DNA of 64,000 nucleotides, from assembly GCF_001625195.1 (NCBI RefSeq), contig NC_054389.1:496001-560000 (forward strand), given 5' to 3'. Under the pieces are notes generated by a model. That model saw only the letters and a list, made by a program, of their open reading frames with translations. It ran no database searches and had not been told where the DNA came from. Source of the DNA: Drechmeria coniospora. Taxonomy: Eukaryota > Ascomycota > Sordariomycetes > Hypocreales > Ophiocordycipitaceae. Within the stretch, counting starts at the first letter, position 1. Each line of letters starts with the position of its first letter. A program made the translations under genes and the position numbers. Of the stretch, positions 42,333 to 52,722 are shown in pieces.

Positions 42333-43871
42333 CTATTCGCCATTCCCGGGAAGGGGTGAGGTTGACGGGTCGCCGGGCCGGGGCAGGCTGGGACGGGTCG
42401 TCTGGTCCGGCACCGTCCACTCCGATGGGACCTGATCGACAGTGCCATCCGTAGTTTTAGATTTTTGTTGCTCAAGCTGCGGTTCGGCCTCGGCCTCTGC
42501 TGGTTGGGGCGGTCCATGTTCTGCGGGATGCAAGCCATCGTCTTTTTTCGCTCCCGACCCCGCTGCTTGCTCGGCGGATGGGCTAGGCCGAACATTGAGC
42601 GCCGTTTCGACGATGGTGGCCTGTTCTTCGAGCTCATCCCGCTTGGTGGGTGCGGTGGGGGCCGCGACTGGATCCACGGCCGTTTCGACGACTGCGGCGG
42701 CCTTGACTTGATGGTTATGCCGCTCGGCAGGTGCGCCGGGCGCCGCGTTTGCATCGAGCGTCGCTTCGACGGCGGCGGCCTTTTCGTCATCGAGGTCGTC
42801 TGAGCCGTCCGACTCGTCAAGGTCGAGCGAGTGCAAGCCATCGGCGAGCTCCAGCAGGTCGTCCCCCTCGGGGCGTCTCTTCAGCTGACGTTCGGCCTCG
42901 TCCTCGCCGACGAGGGCTCGCCACATGTCCTCGAGCTCGTGCCGCCAGCCGAGCTCGTCGGCGAGGGCACGGATGCTGTCGTCGACGGGCCCGAGGTGGA
43001 CGACATCGTCGGGGCGGCGGCCGAGGTGACCGGCGCGCTCCATGTTGAAGAGAACGCGCGGGACGGCTTCGGGGGCGACGTCGGGCAGTCCGGCGAAGGG
43101 GTGGACGGAGAGGCTGGTGCCGAGGACGAGGACGAGGTCGGCCATGGCGGCGTGGTAGGCGTTTTGGGAAAAGTGGCTCGGCAGCGGCTCGCCGAAGAAG
43201 ACGATGTCAGGCTTGACGAGGCCGCCGCAGGAGGGTTCGAGGCAATGCGGCACGTCGGCGGCCTCGACGTGGGCGCGCATGCGGTCGTCGGGGAAGGGCG
43301 TCTTGCACTCGATGCAGCGCTGGGTGGCGAAGCTGCCGTGGGCCTCGACGATCTTGTCGTCGGGGACGCCGGCGCTGCGTTCGAGGCAGTCGATGTTTTG
43401 GGTGAAGAGCATCTGCAGGAGGCCCTTGCGGGCGAGGAGGGCGATGAAGACGTGGGAGACGGTCGGGTGGAAGCGGCCGGGGTAGAGCTCGCGGGCGAGG
43501 GCGTAGAAGGGTTCGGGGTGCTGGCGGAAGTAGTCGATGTCGAAGACGGCCTCGGCGTAGGGCAAGTCGAGGCGTGCGAGCTGATTGTAGAGGCCCGTCT
43601 TGGGCGAGCGGAAGTCGGGAACTGAGCGAGGTCAGCCAGGGGCAGCGAATCAGGGGGGGGGGGGCGGCCGTCGTGAGCTCGGGTGGCGAATGGTATGGCT
43701 TTGGTTTACGATGCCTGAGCAGGGAAAGCACTCACTTCCTGCCGCCGTCGAGATGCCGGCGCCGGTGAGGACGACGACACGCTTGCCGGGCATGTGGGCT
43801 GCGACGGCCGCCAGCGTCTTGGCCTCGAGGGTCCTCGGCGGGAGGTCGAGGGACGACTCGTCCTGGCCCAT
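42333..43871 (-). CDS. NAD-dependent protein deacetylase, HST2/SIRT2 type
   Basis: Sirtuin. Model: exons 43871-43736 and 43621-42333 (474 aa); the 114-bp intron (GTGAGT..CTCAG) splits the NAD-binding signature and restores GAGISTAAGIPDFRSPKTGL. Other family marks: FTQNIDCLERSAG, catalytic His in EAHGSF, zinc cysteines in RCIEC and HCLEPSC, and VFFGEPLP plus GTSLSVHPFA. Catalytic core is about residues 20-290. The remaining 180 residues are acidic, Ala/Glu/Pro-rich and repetitive, beyond the usual HST2 length, and probably disordered. Start ATG gives MGQDESSLDLPPR, as in fungal homologues. A GGCA microsatellite lies in the upstream region at 43934-43965. Confidence 0.9.
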
Positions 43872-43933
43872 GATGATGGTGTTGAGGGGAAGAGGGGACG
43901 AAGCTGGGCTGCAGTCGACGGCAGGTGGACGCC

Positions 43934-43965
43934 GGGCAGGCAGGCAGGCAGGCAGGCAGGCAGGC
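43934..43965. repeat. GGCA microsatellite
   Basis: About eight GGCA units in the sirtuin upstream region. Confidence 0.95.
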
Positions 43966-44359
43966 CAAGCAGGAGCAAGTGACGTGCTTGGGCTCACGTA
44001 TCGCACCGTGTTTAATCAATTAATTAATTAATGACGTGCCGCAATTAATGCGTGCCGCCATTTTTTTCGGTACGCGGGGTTGTCGTCGCCGATGTAGGCG
44101 TACATAGGTAGCTAGTACTTTGTTGTGGTTGTACGCTAGGTGTAGGAAAGTGTACTTGTACTTGTGCTCGTGGTATTTATACAGGTACGGCAAGTACTGT
44201 CCTCCGTACATCACGGTACAGTACTTGGTTGCAAGTACATTAATAACGCTAAACCCCGAACGGAGTACGGAGTGCTCTATACTGTGCCTCGTACTAACTG
44301 TACAGTGGTATTCGCAGCCAAGAGTACTGCCAATACGGAGTAGTCGGCACGCTGTATTC

Positions 44360-44520
44360 TTACACGGTACAGTAGATGTATGCGTACAGTAGATGTATGC
44401 GTACAGTAGATGTATGCGTACAGTAGATGTATGCGTACAGTAGATGTATGCGTACAGTAGATGTATGCCGTACAGTAGATGTATGCCGTACAGTACAGTA
44501 GATGTATGCCGTAGTAGATG
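44360..44520. repeat. 17-bp minisatellite (GTACAGTAGATGTATGC)
   Basis: About eight copies, the later ones with an extra C (TATGCCGTACAG). Confidence 0.95.
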
Positions 44521-44614
44521 AACAGTGCCCGTACTCTGTATTCCACCAAATAATCTGGATTTGCACGCTGTACGTTGTAGGTGTACGGTGCCCGTAATTC
44601 CACCACCCAATACA

Positions 44615-44815
44615 GCACAGCACAGCACAGCATACACAACACAGCACACACAGCACACACGGCACAGCACAGCACACATTACAGCACACACAGCACCGCA
44701 CAGCACACATTACAGCACACACAGCACGGCACACACATCACGGCACACACATCACGACACACACATCACGGCACGCACGTCACGGCACACACATCACGGC
44801 ACACACAGCACAGCA
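44615..44815. repeat. CACAGCA/CACATCACGG tract
   Basis: About 200 bp of short A/C/G words (ACAGCACA, then ACACACATCACGGC repeated about seven times). Confidence 0.95.
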
Positions 44816-45083
44816 CCTCAGCGGAAGCGGCGGCGGACGAAGCTTCGGACGGACTCGAGAAGCGTGCCATCCTCCCATGACGGATGGACGCGACTGCGAG
44901 TGATGGTGATGATGCATGTCAATTTCAACTTTGCCGTGCTTCGCTTTACCAACAGCAACGCAATGCTCCCCTCCGAGCCAGGGACAGAAAAGGCCAGGAT
45001 GGCGGCCCAAATGGACCGGCACCAAAACGACAACTCCTCAACACCCCAACGCCTCCGTCTCCGCGCCCGTCCGGTCCTCGTCC

Positions 45084-45817
45084 TCACGTGTGCCGCTGCC
45101 TCGCCTGGGCAAACTGCTCCTCCTGCAGGCGTGCGAGCTCCTCCATCGACATGCCGCTGTTGGCAAACTTGTCCGCCTTCTTCTCCCGACCCTGCCCGCT
45201 TGACGGTCAGCGAAATCCTTGGTCGTCGTGCCCTTTGCCCATGGCCGTCGGCAAGCGGGCAGCCTCTCACCTTTTGCGACTCCTTGTGCTCGGCCGCCGC
45301 TTCGAGCACGGCCGGGACGTAGTCGGAGAAGCCGAGGCGCTCGAGCGCCTTCGTGATGTGGTCGCAGGCAATCGTCTTCTTGGCCTCCTTCTCCGAGATC
45401 TCGTTGGCCTCGGACGAGATGAGCGTGATGAACTCGACCGAGCACTCGATCAGCAGGTCGCGCGCCTCCTTGGCAAACGACGCCCCGCTGGGCGACAGGA
45501 TCTCGCCCACGATCTTCTGCACCGTCGCTGCGGAGGCCGGCATGGTCAGCCAACCCAGGACGGGCAAACGCAGGCGACGCAGGCGACGGCGGCGACGGAA
45601 CGGGGCACACGGGGCAAGGACGTACCCTTGGGAAGCGACAGATCGTCGTTGCCTGCGAGCGTCAGCGTCGTCGTCTGCCGTCGGGCCTCCTCTCCGCATC
45701 GCCGACGCCCGACCTGCGACGCATCGGGCCCCCGGGAGCGGTCCTGCGCGGCCGCGGACGCGGCGATGGGGAGGCGGGCGGCGCCGTCGACTCACCTCCA
45801 AACTCGTGATCGGACAT
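45084..45817 (-). CDS. NCB2: NC2-beta (DR1), TBP-binding negative cofactor 2 subunit
   Basis: Histone-fold partner of NC2-alpha; the dimer clamps TBP on DNA and blocks preinitiation complex assembly. Four coding exons: 45817-45796, 45652-45626, 45527-45271, 45191-45084 (137 aa, family length). The spliced N-terminus MSDHEFGGNDDLSLPKATVQ is the typical one, followed by the histone fold KIVGEILSPSGASFAKEARD, LIECSVEFITLISSEANEIS and TIACDHITKALERLGFSDYV. The C-terminus KADKFANSGMSMEELARLQE and QFAQARQRHT is conserved too. Introns are 143, 98 and 79 bp, longer than most in this window. All junctions are GT..AG. Confidence 0.95.
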
Positions 45818-46049
45818 TGTGCTTGCTTGATTGCTCGCGACACGCGAAGCTCACGCGGGTTCGTTTGAGGGCGTGCACGAGATGGCGGCGCGTGCGCGTG
45901 CGACGGTGAAATATGATGTTGTCTGCCGCAAGACGACGGTCGGAGTCTCGATGGAGGCACTGCGAGGACGGGCGATTTATTAATATAGGCGACCGAATGC
46001 GGGACGCCCATGCATCGCCTGCACTTGGACTGACGCTAACACTGCCAGG

Positions 46050-46500
46050 TACTGTACAGGTACTACAGGGCTTGCTGGAGGCTCTACTACAGGACTTACT
46101 GGAGCCTGCACTACAGTACTTACTGGAGGCTCTACTACAGGACTTGCTGGAGGCTCTACTACGGGACTTACTGGAGCCTGCACTACAGTTAGTACTTACT
46201 GGAGGCTCTACTACAGTACTTGCTGGAGGCTCTACTACAGTACTTTCTGGAGACTGCAAGTACCTAGTACTTGCTGGAGCCTCTAAGTACTACAGTCTGT
46301 ACTTACTTGAGCCTCTACTGCAGGACTTGCTGGAGCCTCTACCACAGTACTTACTTGAGCCTCTACTACAGCACTTGCTGGAGCCTCTGCTGCTGGAGCC
46401 TCTACTACAAGACTTACTGGAGCCTCGACTACAGGACTGACTGGAGCCTGCACTACAGCACTTGCTGGAGCCTGCACTACAGCACTTGCTGGAGCCTCTA
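46050..46500. repeat. 30-bp Leu-coding minisatellite
   Basis: About fifteen imperfect units on the pattern CTACTACAGGACTTGCTGG plus AGGCT, with units of 24-36 bp, mostly 30. One plus frame (45913-46440) reads a Leu/Glu-rich LLEALLQDLLEPALQ repeat. The array has no flanking conserved protein sequence. Confidence 0.9.
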
Positions 46501-47149
46501 GGTCTCGTCTCCACCTGCGATTTTGGTGCCGTCAATGATTGCATCACCACAGTGCCGCACAAGCAGTGCCGAGTGCGGCGTGCTCGAAATGCATTTCATC
46601 AAGAACAAATAAAAATACACAAAAGTACCGAGATTTCATGCTCAACGGTCGGCATCTGCGGCACAGCAGCGTTCGTGCTGCCATGCAAGTGCCGAGAATG
46701 ATTCATCCCGGTACCTGCCGAGCACCGCTCATCACAAGGTACCAGTACCTACCTACTAAGGTACCTAGTATTACCTAGGTAGTATGCTGGACGTGGGAGA
46801 GTTATAGGTCCCCTGACCACAACCGCAGTATATTACTCGCAGGCCGCTTTGCGCTGGTGTGCGTGCGCTGCACCATGCAAGGGCCGCAGGTGCGCATGTA
46901 CTTGTACGCTGTGCAGTGCGTAATGCAAGACCGCCGAGGTCTCTGCCATCGGCGTTTATTGTTTGTGCAGGCAGACATTGCTTTAATAAAGGACTTGTTG
47001 TACGGAGGATTACTTGTTCTTGCCTGGAGTACTGCATCTACACTGGCACACTGTTATTATTACCAGTATCACTTCTAGCTGTGCTCGAGTACAAGTATGC
47101 AAAGTACAAGTATGTACTCCGCACTGCCAGTGTACTTGCTTGCTATACG

Positions 47150-47255
47150 GATGAGTACTTGTTCTTGTACGGAGTGCTGTATTTTGAGTACTTGTTCTTG
47201 TACGGAGTGCTGTATTTTGAGTACTTGTTCTTGTACGGAGTGCTGTATTTTGCAC
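47150..47255. repeat. 33-bp tandem repeat
   Basis: Three near-perfect copies of GAGTACTTGTTCTTGTAC plus GGAGTGCTGTATTTT. Confidence 0.95.
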
Positions 47256-48460
47256 TATTACTAGTACTTGCTTACTTCTGTATTTCGCACTATTACTAGT
47301 ACTTACTGTACTTTTACCTGTACTTGAGTGCAAGTTTGCACAAGTGAAAGTAAGTACTCCGTACTGTAAGCGTACTTGCTATACGGAGGATTACTTCTTG
47401 TTGTACGGAGTACTCCGTATGTACTGACTACTATGCTTACACACTATTACTAGTAATTCTACCTGAACTTGAGCACAAGTAGTTGTATGTCAAGTACTTA
47501 TAGCAAGCACTTACTGTACTTGCTCCGTATAGGCGCCAGTGATGATCAATAATACTTGTAATGTGATGTGCTGATAGACCTACAAGTACTTACATGTACA
47601 CACCAAAGGAAGTGTACCGTGCATTGCTGTATTATGTAATACACCGTATCATGTAATACTCCCGTTATGCATTCATGCTTACGTACTTACTTTCTGTACA
47701 TTACGGAGAAATACGGAGTACTTAATGAAATACCCTTGTGCAAGGTGGGGCGCACGTGGGCTCCGCTCATCGCAGCTACAAAAATTCTTTGCCGCTCTTT
47801 TTTGCTTCCTCGTCCTACATCCGCCTCAAACCAAGGAGCAACCAAGGAACAACCAAGGAGCAACCAAGGAGCCGAACAAGATGGCTCAATGCCGCAAGTG
47901 CAGGTAGGTGACCTCCCAGTCTCCCTTTGCCCTGCGTTATGATGAGATATTGTCGCCCCAGACTTAGAGGTTCGACAAGCCTCGGTGCTGAAAGACATTG
48001 TCTTGTGCCAAACAGACGTCTCTGATCACGCCTGTTCTCGTTTTCTTTCTGCAATCTCCGTCGGGATCATGGCTGACATTTTGCAAGCATTGCAGCGCGT
48101 AGTGCTGAAGGAGCGTGTCGATGACGACGAAAGTTGGTTGCCATGGACAGATGAGCAAGGTAGGATTTTTTTTTATTTTTTTTTTGCAAAATCACATCAC
48201 ACTACAATCATACCGGCTTCATGATGAAGAAACTTATTCCATGCTAATACTGAAGCACCCATGTGGAGCAAACAAGAGCTTTTCATCTTTCGACTGATCT
48301 AGCCCTTTCTACATACACTACTGCTGCCTGCCTCGTCCGAACATTGCTGACCAGCTGGCTCGCAGATCTAGTCCGACGTCTTGTAGGCCGCGAGCTCGGG
48401 CGAGTTCCACCTGCGACGACTTGTTAGCCACCATGGTCGTCCCCGCCTCAGGTGCTTCAC

Positions 48461-49314
48461 CTACGTGAGGTTCCGTCCCGACAGTGACTTGTCTGGCCTC
48501 GCCACGAATCGGGCAATGACCCCGCCGGGCTCCTTGGGCGCCAGCAGCGTGCCCTGCTCAAAGGCGTCGACGAAGCTCTGGTACTGCGCCTCGTCCATGA
48601 TGTCCTTGCCCGACGCCCGCAGCTCCGCCTGCATGTCGGTGTCGATTCGCCCCGGTGAAATGGTGATGCTCGTCACGTCGGCTTCCTCGACGGCCACGTG
48701 GTTCGAGATGGCGTTGAGGGCCGCCTTGGACGACCCGTACGGGCCCCAGGCCATGTACGGCTTGGACGCGGCCCCCGACGATATCCAGACGATGCAGCCG
48801 TGGCTCTTGCGTAGCTCCGCCATGGCGGCCTTGGCCTGTGACGTGACGTGAGCGCCGACGGCGACGAGCTTGCGTTGGTTTCGCTCACCATGGCGACGCA
48901 GCTGAAGACGTTGGTGTCGAAGACCTTTTTCCAACCCTGCATCGTGGACCCCTCGATCGTCTGCGCGTCGAGACAGCCGTGGTTGATGACGACGCCGTCC
49001 AACCCGCCAAAGGCAACGGCGAGCGATACCAGTTTGGTGGGCGTCTAGACGTCGATCAACGTAGCACATGGTTAGCCCAATTGACCGAGCCCTTTTCCTC
49101 TCACGTCCTGGTCCATCGTCTGTCCCGTACTCACGGCGTCGTCTGTCATGTCGCCCACGACGTACACGACGCGCCCCGGATGCGCCGCCTTGAAGGCCTC
49201 GAGCGGTTCCTTGCTGCGCGCCGCGACGACAACCCTGTGGCCTTGCGCGAGCAGCTCGTCCGTGACGGCGGCGCCGAGGCCTTTGCTGGCCCCCGTGACG
49301 ATGAAGACGCCCAT
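48461..49314 (-). CDS. Short-chain dehydrogenase/reductase, benzil-reductase (IRC24) like
   Basis: Cytosolic NAD(P)H-dependent carbonyl reductase. Model: exons 49314-49135, 49044-48889, 48835-48461 (236 aa). Cofactor motif TGASKGLG at residues about 7-14, NHG in place of the usual NNAG, catalytic Ser in WISSGAA, and the active-site YGSSK. The segment TSITISPGRIDTDMQAELRA, together with LLAPKEPGGVIARFV near the end, resembles the yeast Irc24/Yir035c group. Introns are 90 and 53 bp. Substrate unknown. A 19-bp array at 49325-49412 sits immediately upstream of the ATG and probably forms the 5' UTR. Confidence 0.85.
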
Positions 49315-49324
49315 GGTGGTTTGA

Positions 49325-49412
49325 GGAGAGGGCGAGAAGTCGGCTCGAGGGCGAGAAGTCGGCTCGAGGGCGAAAAGTCGGCTCGAGGGCGAAAAGTCGG
49401 CTCGAGGGCGAG
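49325..49412. repeat. 19-bp repeat upstream of SDR
   Basis: About 4.5 copies of GAGGGCGAGAAGTCGGCTC starting 11-15 bp upstream of the SDR ATG. Confidence 0.93.
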
Positions 49413-49864
49413 AACGAAAGGCAAGAGGAAGATTGGGCGAGGCTCTCGGGGAAGCAAGAAGCAAGAGAGAAAAAAAATGGAGGACGGATGCGAATTGGTG
49501 TCGGCAACATTTGCGTGAGAGTGGGGGGTGCGGGGGAGATGGCCATCGTCACGGTCACGGGGGCTCCCTGCGACGTCTGCTCCCAGATGCTGCCAACCTC
49601 GCAGCTGCGGACATTGTCCACGGCTGACCACCGTCGGCCCTGTTCGTTTGGCACCGCTGCTCTCCTGTCTTCCGGAATCGAGCCAGAATTTCCTCGCGAT
49701 GCCGTCACCCAATGGCCATAATTCATGATGGTTGTTTTCAATTAAAGCAAAGAATGCATACAAATTTATTTTGGCTATAATGGAACGAATGTTGACAGTA
49801 TCTAATCACGTCTGTCGTGGCCGGCTTGACAGACGGGCAGGCGGCAAGGATTACAAAGCGTACA

Positions 49865-50022
49865 CGACGATGAAGATGCTGGCCTACACGACGATGAAGA
49901 TGCTGGCGTAACCACGATGAAGATGCTGGCGTAACCACGATGAAGATGCTGGCCTACACTACGATGAAGAAGCTGGCGTAACCACGATGAAGATGCTGGC
50001 GTAACCACGATGAAGATGCTCG
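49865..50022. repeat. 23-bp minisatellite
   Basis: Seven copies of ACGATGAAGATGCTGGC plus GTAACC or CTACAC. It ends 13 bp before the stop codon complement of the APH-like gene at 50035. Confidence 0.95.
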
Positions 50023-50034
50023 CAGCTTGCTTCG

Positions 50035-50838
50035 CTAGACCCCCCATTCGCGGAGCATGTCGTCAATGGCCTTTTCCGAGTCCGCCCTGGCCTTTGCGTT
50101 CTGCTCTGCCGTCCGCGCCGCGACGATTTCGGCATCATACAGATGGAATGGGTAAAGCAAAGCCGTCGATGGCTAGCATGGCCTTGACGCCGGGAATATC
50201 GCAGAGTCAAAGGCCGCCCTGTCTTTTGACGGCCTCGTCCCACGTCTGTGCCAGCTCCCAGGCGTCGGCGTGCTCCTCTTCGCCTGCGTCCCCGGGCGCG
50301 CTGTAGTCGCCGGTCAAGATGGCCTGCCGAAGCTTCTCGGAATCCTGCTCCCTGACGGTGCCGTGGACGTCGTGGAGCGAGCGGAAGAACTCGTGTGCCG
50401 GGTGCGTGGCCGCGGCCCAGTCAAAGTCGAGGATGCCGCTGATGCGCTTCGTCTCCGCGGCGTAGAGCATGTTGCTCATGGCTGCAGCGCGGAGGTTGGT
50501 TCGAGGACGGCGAGCGTGCGACGACGACGGATGACACCAAGGGGAGACTCGCAAAAGTCTTTGTGGACAAAGGTCCTCTGCGTGGCGTCGACGCCGGCGT
50601 CGTCGAGAAACCGGCCGAGCTTTTCGTCGGCCCATGTTTCGATGCGGCGACGGATTCCATTCGCTCGCCAGCCATCGATGAGGTCGTTGCGTCCGCATGT
50701 CTCCAACTCACTCCGCAGCTGATGGCTCCAGTACATGTGATACTCGGGCCAAGGACCGCCGGAGATGCCTGCGGCTGGAGGCGATTCGGTGCACGGCTGG
50801 CAGGCCGGTCCGGAAAAGGAGCTCGCCGAGGATGGCAA
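50035..50838 (-). pseudogene. Decayed aminoglycoside-phosphotransferase (APH)-family gene
   Basis: Fungal APH/choline-kinase-like fold. The recognisable parts on the minus strand are: WPEYHMYWSHQLRSELETC and ATQRTFVHKDFC (about 50770-50540; catalytic loop HKDFC instead of HGDF), a 56-bp intron-like gap (50537-50482), then SNMLYAAETKRISGILDFDW and HPAHEFFRSLHD (metal-binding DFD). The frame stops at TGA 50209-50207, yet LCDIPGVKAMLAIDGF continues after it, and one base shift later an intact family-like end DSEKAIDDMLREWGV follows with TAG at 50037-50035. The stop plus frameshift indicate a broken gene unless unusual splicing occurs. Possible N-terminal remnants (SGYEWIAL near 51040, VVEDLIRAF near 50890) lie upstream in other frames. 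Confidence 0.6.
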
Positions 50839-51059
50839 CGCACCTCGAGACCAAAAGCACGGATGAGGTCCTCAACCACGGCCAACCGTCGACGGCAAGA
50901 CGAGCCCGTCGATTCTTGCTTCGGACGTAGGCGAGATGGCAGGGAGGAGGCATTTCTCGCCAGCACAATGCATCTGCCGTGTCGGGGAGGGGGTGGAAGA
51001 GAAGGCAATCTTGCAGGGCAATCCATTCATACCCGGAGCGTAGCCTCGACCGAAAGGAG

Positions 51060-52388
51060 CGGTTGCCACCCGCCTGACAGGAGTGGAGGAACGATGAACG
51101 GTGCCGATCGAGGTGTCGCCTTGGTGTAGAATGCTGCAAAGGATGGAAGCTTACAAGGTTCCGTTGCTGCCAACGCGTCTCTGGGCCCGTCCAAGGTAGC
51201 AGCAGTGCGAAGCACAAGGTATCTGACGAGCCGGAGACCAGAGTCACGAGCAACGGCCGAGCCGCGGTTGGTCAGCTCGCCATTCGGACCCTCTTCGTCG
51301 CCATGTACGTTACACGGCACCTGTGAGGTGCTTGTATTGCCCGCGCAGTTGATGAAGAGGTAGGTGTGCACCCACGACAAGTACTGGCATGACTGCTGCT
51401 GCTGCTCCGTCCAAGGTACCGACATGTTTGCATTGGACGCTCCATTACGAGGTACGTGCAGGCGTCCAGGTGGGCGCCACCCTGTACTGTAGGTGTATAC
51501 TATTATTGCAAGTATTAATATACCATACGTCTATGTGAAGGGTAGCGTCCAAACCTCACATGACAGCCACCTGGTGCCCTCGGGAGCTTACCGCTTCGTT
51601 CCCGGGACAAGGAACGAGCAGAGCGACAGCATGGATGCTCGGAGTATTCCGTCCTCTACCGGAATGATGCGTGCCGTCGGATCAGATTCGACTCGATGGA
51701 TGGATGGGGGTATGCAGTAATAGTACGTGATGGGGATGGAGATTGGGTGAAGGCATCTTCCACGCGGCTCCAAGAATGAGATTGGCCATATGCATGTATG
51801 TATATAGGCGAGTATGAAGATATCAAGATGTCATGATGCCTCTACAGAGTACGAAGTACTCCGTGCTTGTGTTGCCATGTACACCGTACGGAGTACTGGC
51901 GAAGTCGACACCCCTTCTTACTTGTACTTGCATGGCACACCAATACACCTGCTTGTACGGAGTACTCCGTAACAATGACGAAGTACGTCATCTATGTTGT
52001 GTACTGTGTATTGTACACTGTATATTGTACGGGTACCCCGGACTCGTTGGTGTACATGTACGACTTGATGTACTTGTACTTGGGTGCTTGTGCAGGCGTT
52101 CATGCCCACGTGATATGTACTGTACCTAATAATACTACTCCGTAAATGCCTATCTACTATTATTATTACGTGTAGGTTCTAGTACGTTTACATGCATGTG
52201 CTGGTGCTCCTCACCACGATGCTGTTCCAGTAATAATACCTATAATACTTTAGTAGAGTCGTATTTCCTAATACCTTGACAAGGCAGAGTAGAAAGAGGA
52301 AGCTCGTAAAATTACAATAGGTATATCAGTAAGAGGCGGGCTGCGTAAGAGGCGGGCTGCAGTCTGCAGATTACATATTCTATTGAGG
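51060..52388. other. Intergenic, GTAC-rich, no gene seen
   Basis: 51060-51480 may include further remnants of the APH-like gene but nothing clear. 51480-52260 is AT-rich with GTAC and TACTCCGTA words. A short repeat (GTAAGAGGCGGGCTGC, two copies) lies at 52330-52365, just before the solo LTR. Confidence 0.5.
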
Positions 52389-52599
52389 GTTACTGTTATG
52401 ATATTAGGCTTTGCCTAATAGAGCTATGTCCTAGGATAGAGCCACGTGCTACCGCACGTGACTCGTATCCTATGACTAAGCAGGCATTGGAGTATAAGTA
52501 CTCCAATGCCTAGTACCTTAAGTTAGTGTTCCGTAGGTTTCTTAACAACTATTTCCGACCACTAGATACTGGTAGTACTAGTGACTCCATAACAGTTAC
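52389..52599. mobile_element. Solo LTR with 5-bp target duplication
   Basis: A 201-bp element (52394-52594) begins TGTTATG and ends CATAACA, a 7-bp perfect terminal inverted repeat with TG..CA ends. It is flanked on both sides by GTTAC (52389-52393 and 52595-52599). Inside are three strong hairpins: ATTAGGC/GCCTAAT (about 52402-52420), CACGTG..CACGTG within AGGATA..TATCCT (about 52433-52472), and GGCATTGGAGTA/TACTCCAATGCC (about 52485-52512). Size, ends and 5-bp duplication fit a solo LTR of a retrotransposon; no internal coding region is present. Family not determined. Confidence 0.85.
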
Positions 52600-52722
52600 A
52601 TGTATATATTATTCTTGGCAAGGTAGCCCAAGGTTGTTCTTCCGGTAGTACCAACGCAGCAGGCAGTACGTTGCTTGCAGGGTAAAGGTTTTAGCAACAG
52701 GGACAGACCGTGGATTTAATAC

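Larger units (their letters stand above)
43872..45083. other. Intergenic, microsatellite-rich
   Basis: 1.2 kb between the sirtuin start and the NC2-beta stop. It contains GGCA repeats (43934-43965), a TTAATTAA block (44017-44032), GTAC-rich sequence, a 17-bp array and a CACAGCA-rich tract. No gene seen. Confidence 0.6.
45818..48460. other. Gene-poor interval, repeats and GTAC-rich sequence
   Basis: 2.6 kb. A 30-bp array (46050-46500) is followed by AT-rich, GTAC-dense sequence with a 33-bp array (47150-47255). 47820-47875 holds four GGAGCAACCAA words. A small possible exon starts at 47881 (ATG with CxxC, then a GTAGGT donor), but I could not build a convincing gene from it. Confidence 0.45.
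49315..50034. other. Intergenic with two arrays
   Basis: 720 bp between the SDR start and the end of the APH-like pseudogene. It holds the 19-bp (49325-49412) and 23-bp (49865-50022) arrays. No gene seen. Confidence 0.6.

Noticed and set aside
40108..42420. 770-codon minus-strand frame
   Set aside because: Antisense of the multicopper oxidase, whose plus strand has all four copper motifs.
47881..48224. Small CxxC protein starting MAQCRKC with a downstream exon
   Set aside because: A donor follows the ATG exon, but no acceptor combination gave a convincing conserved protein; the continuation ends in T-rich sequence.
52400..52515. Hairpins considered as an RNA gene or CRISPR-like array
   Set aside because: They lie inside a defined solo LTR with terminal repeats and target duplication, which explains them.
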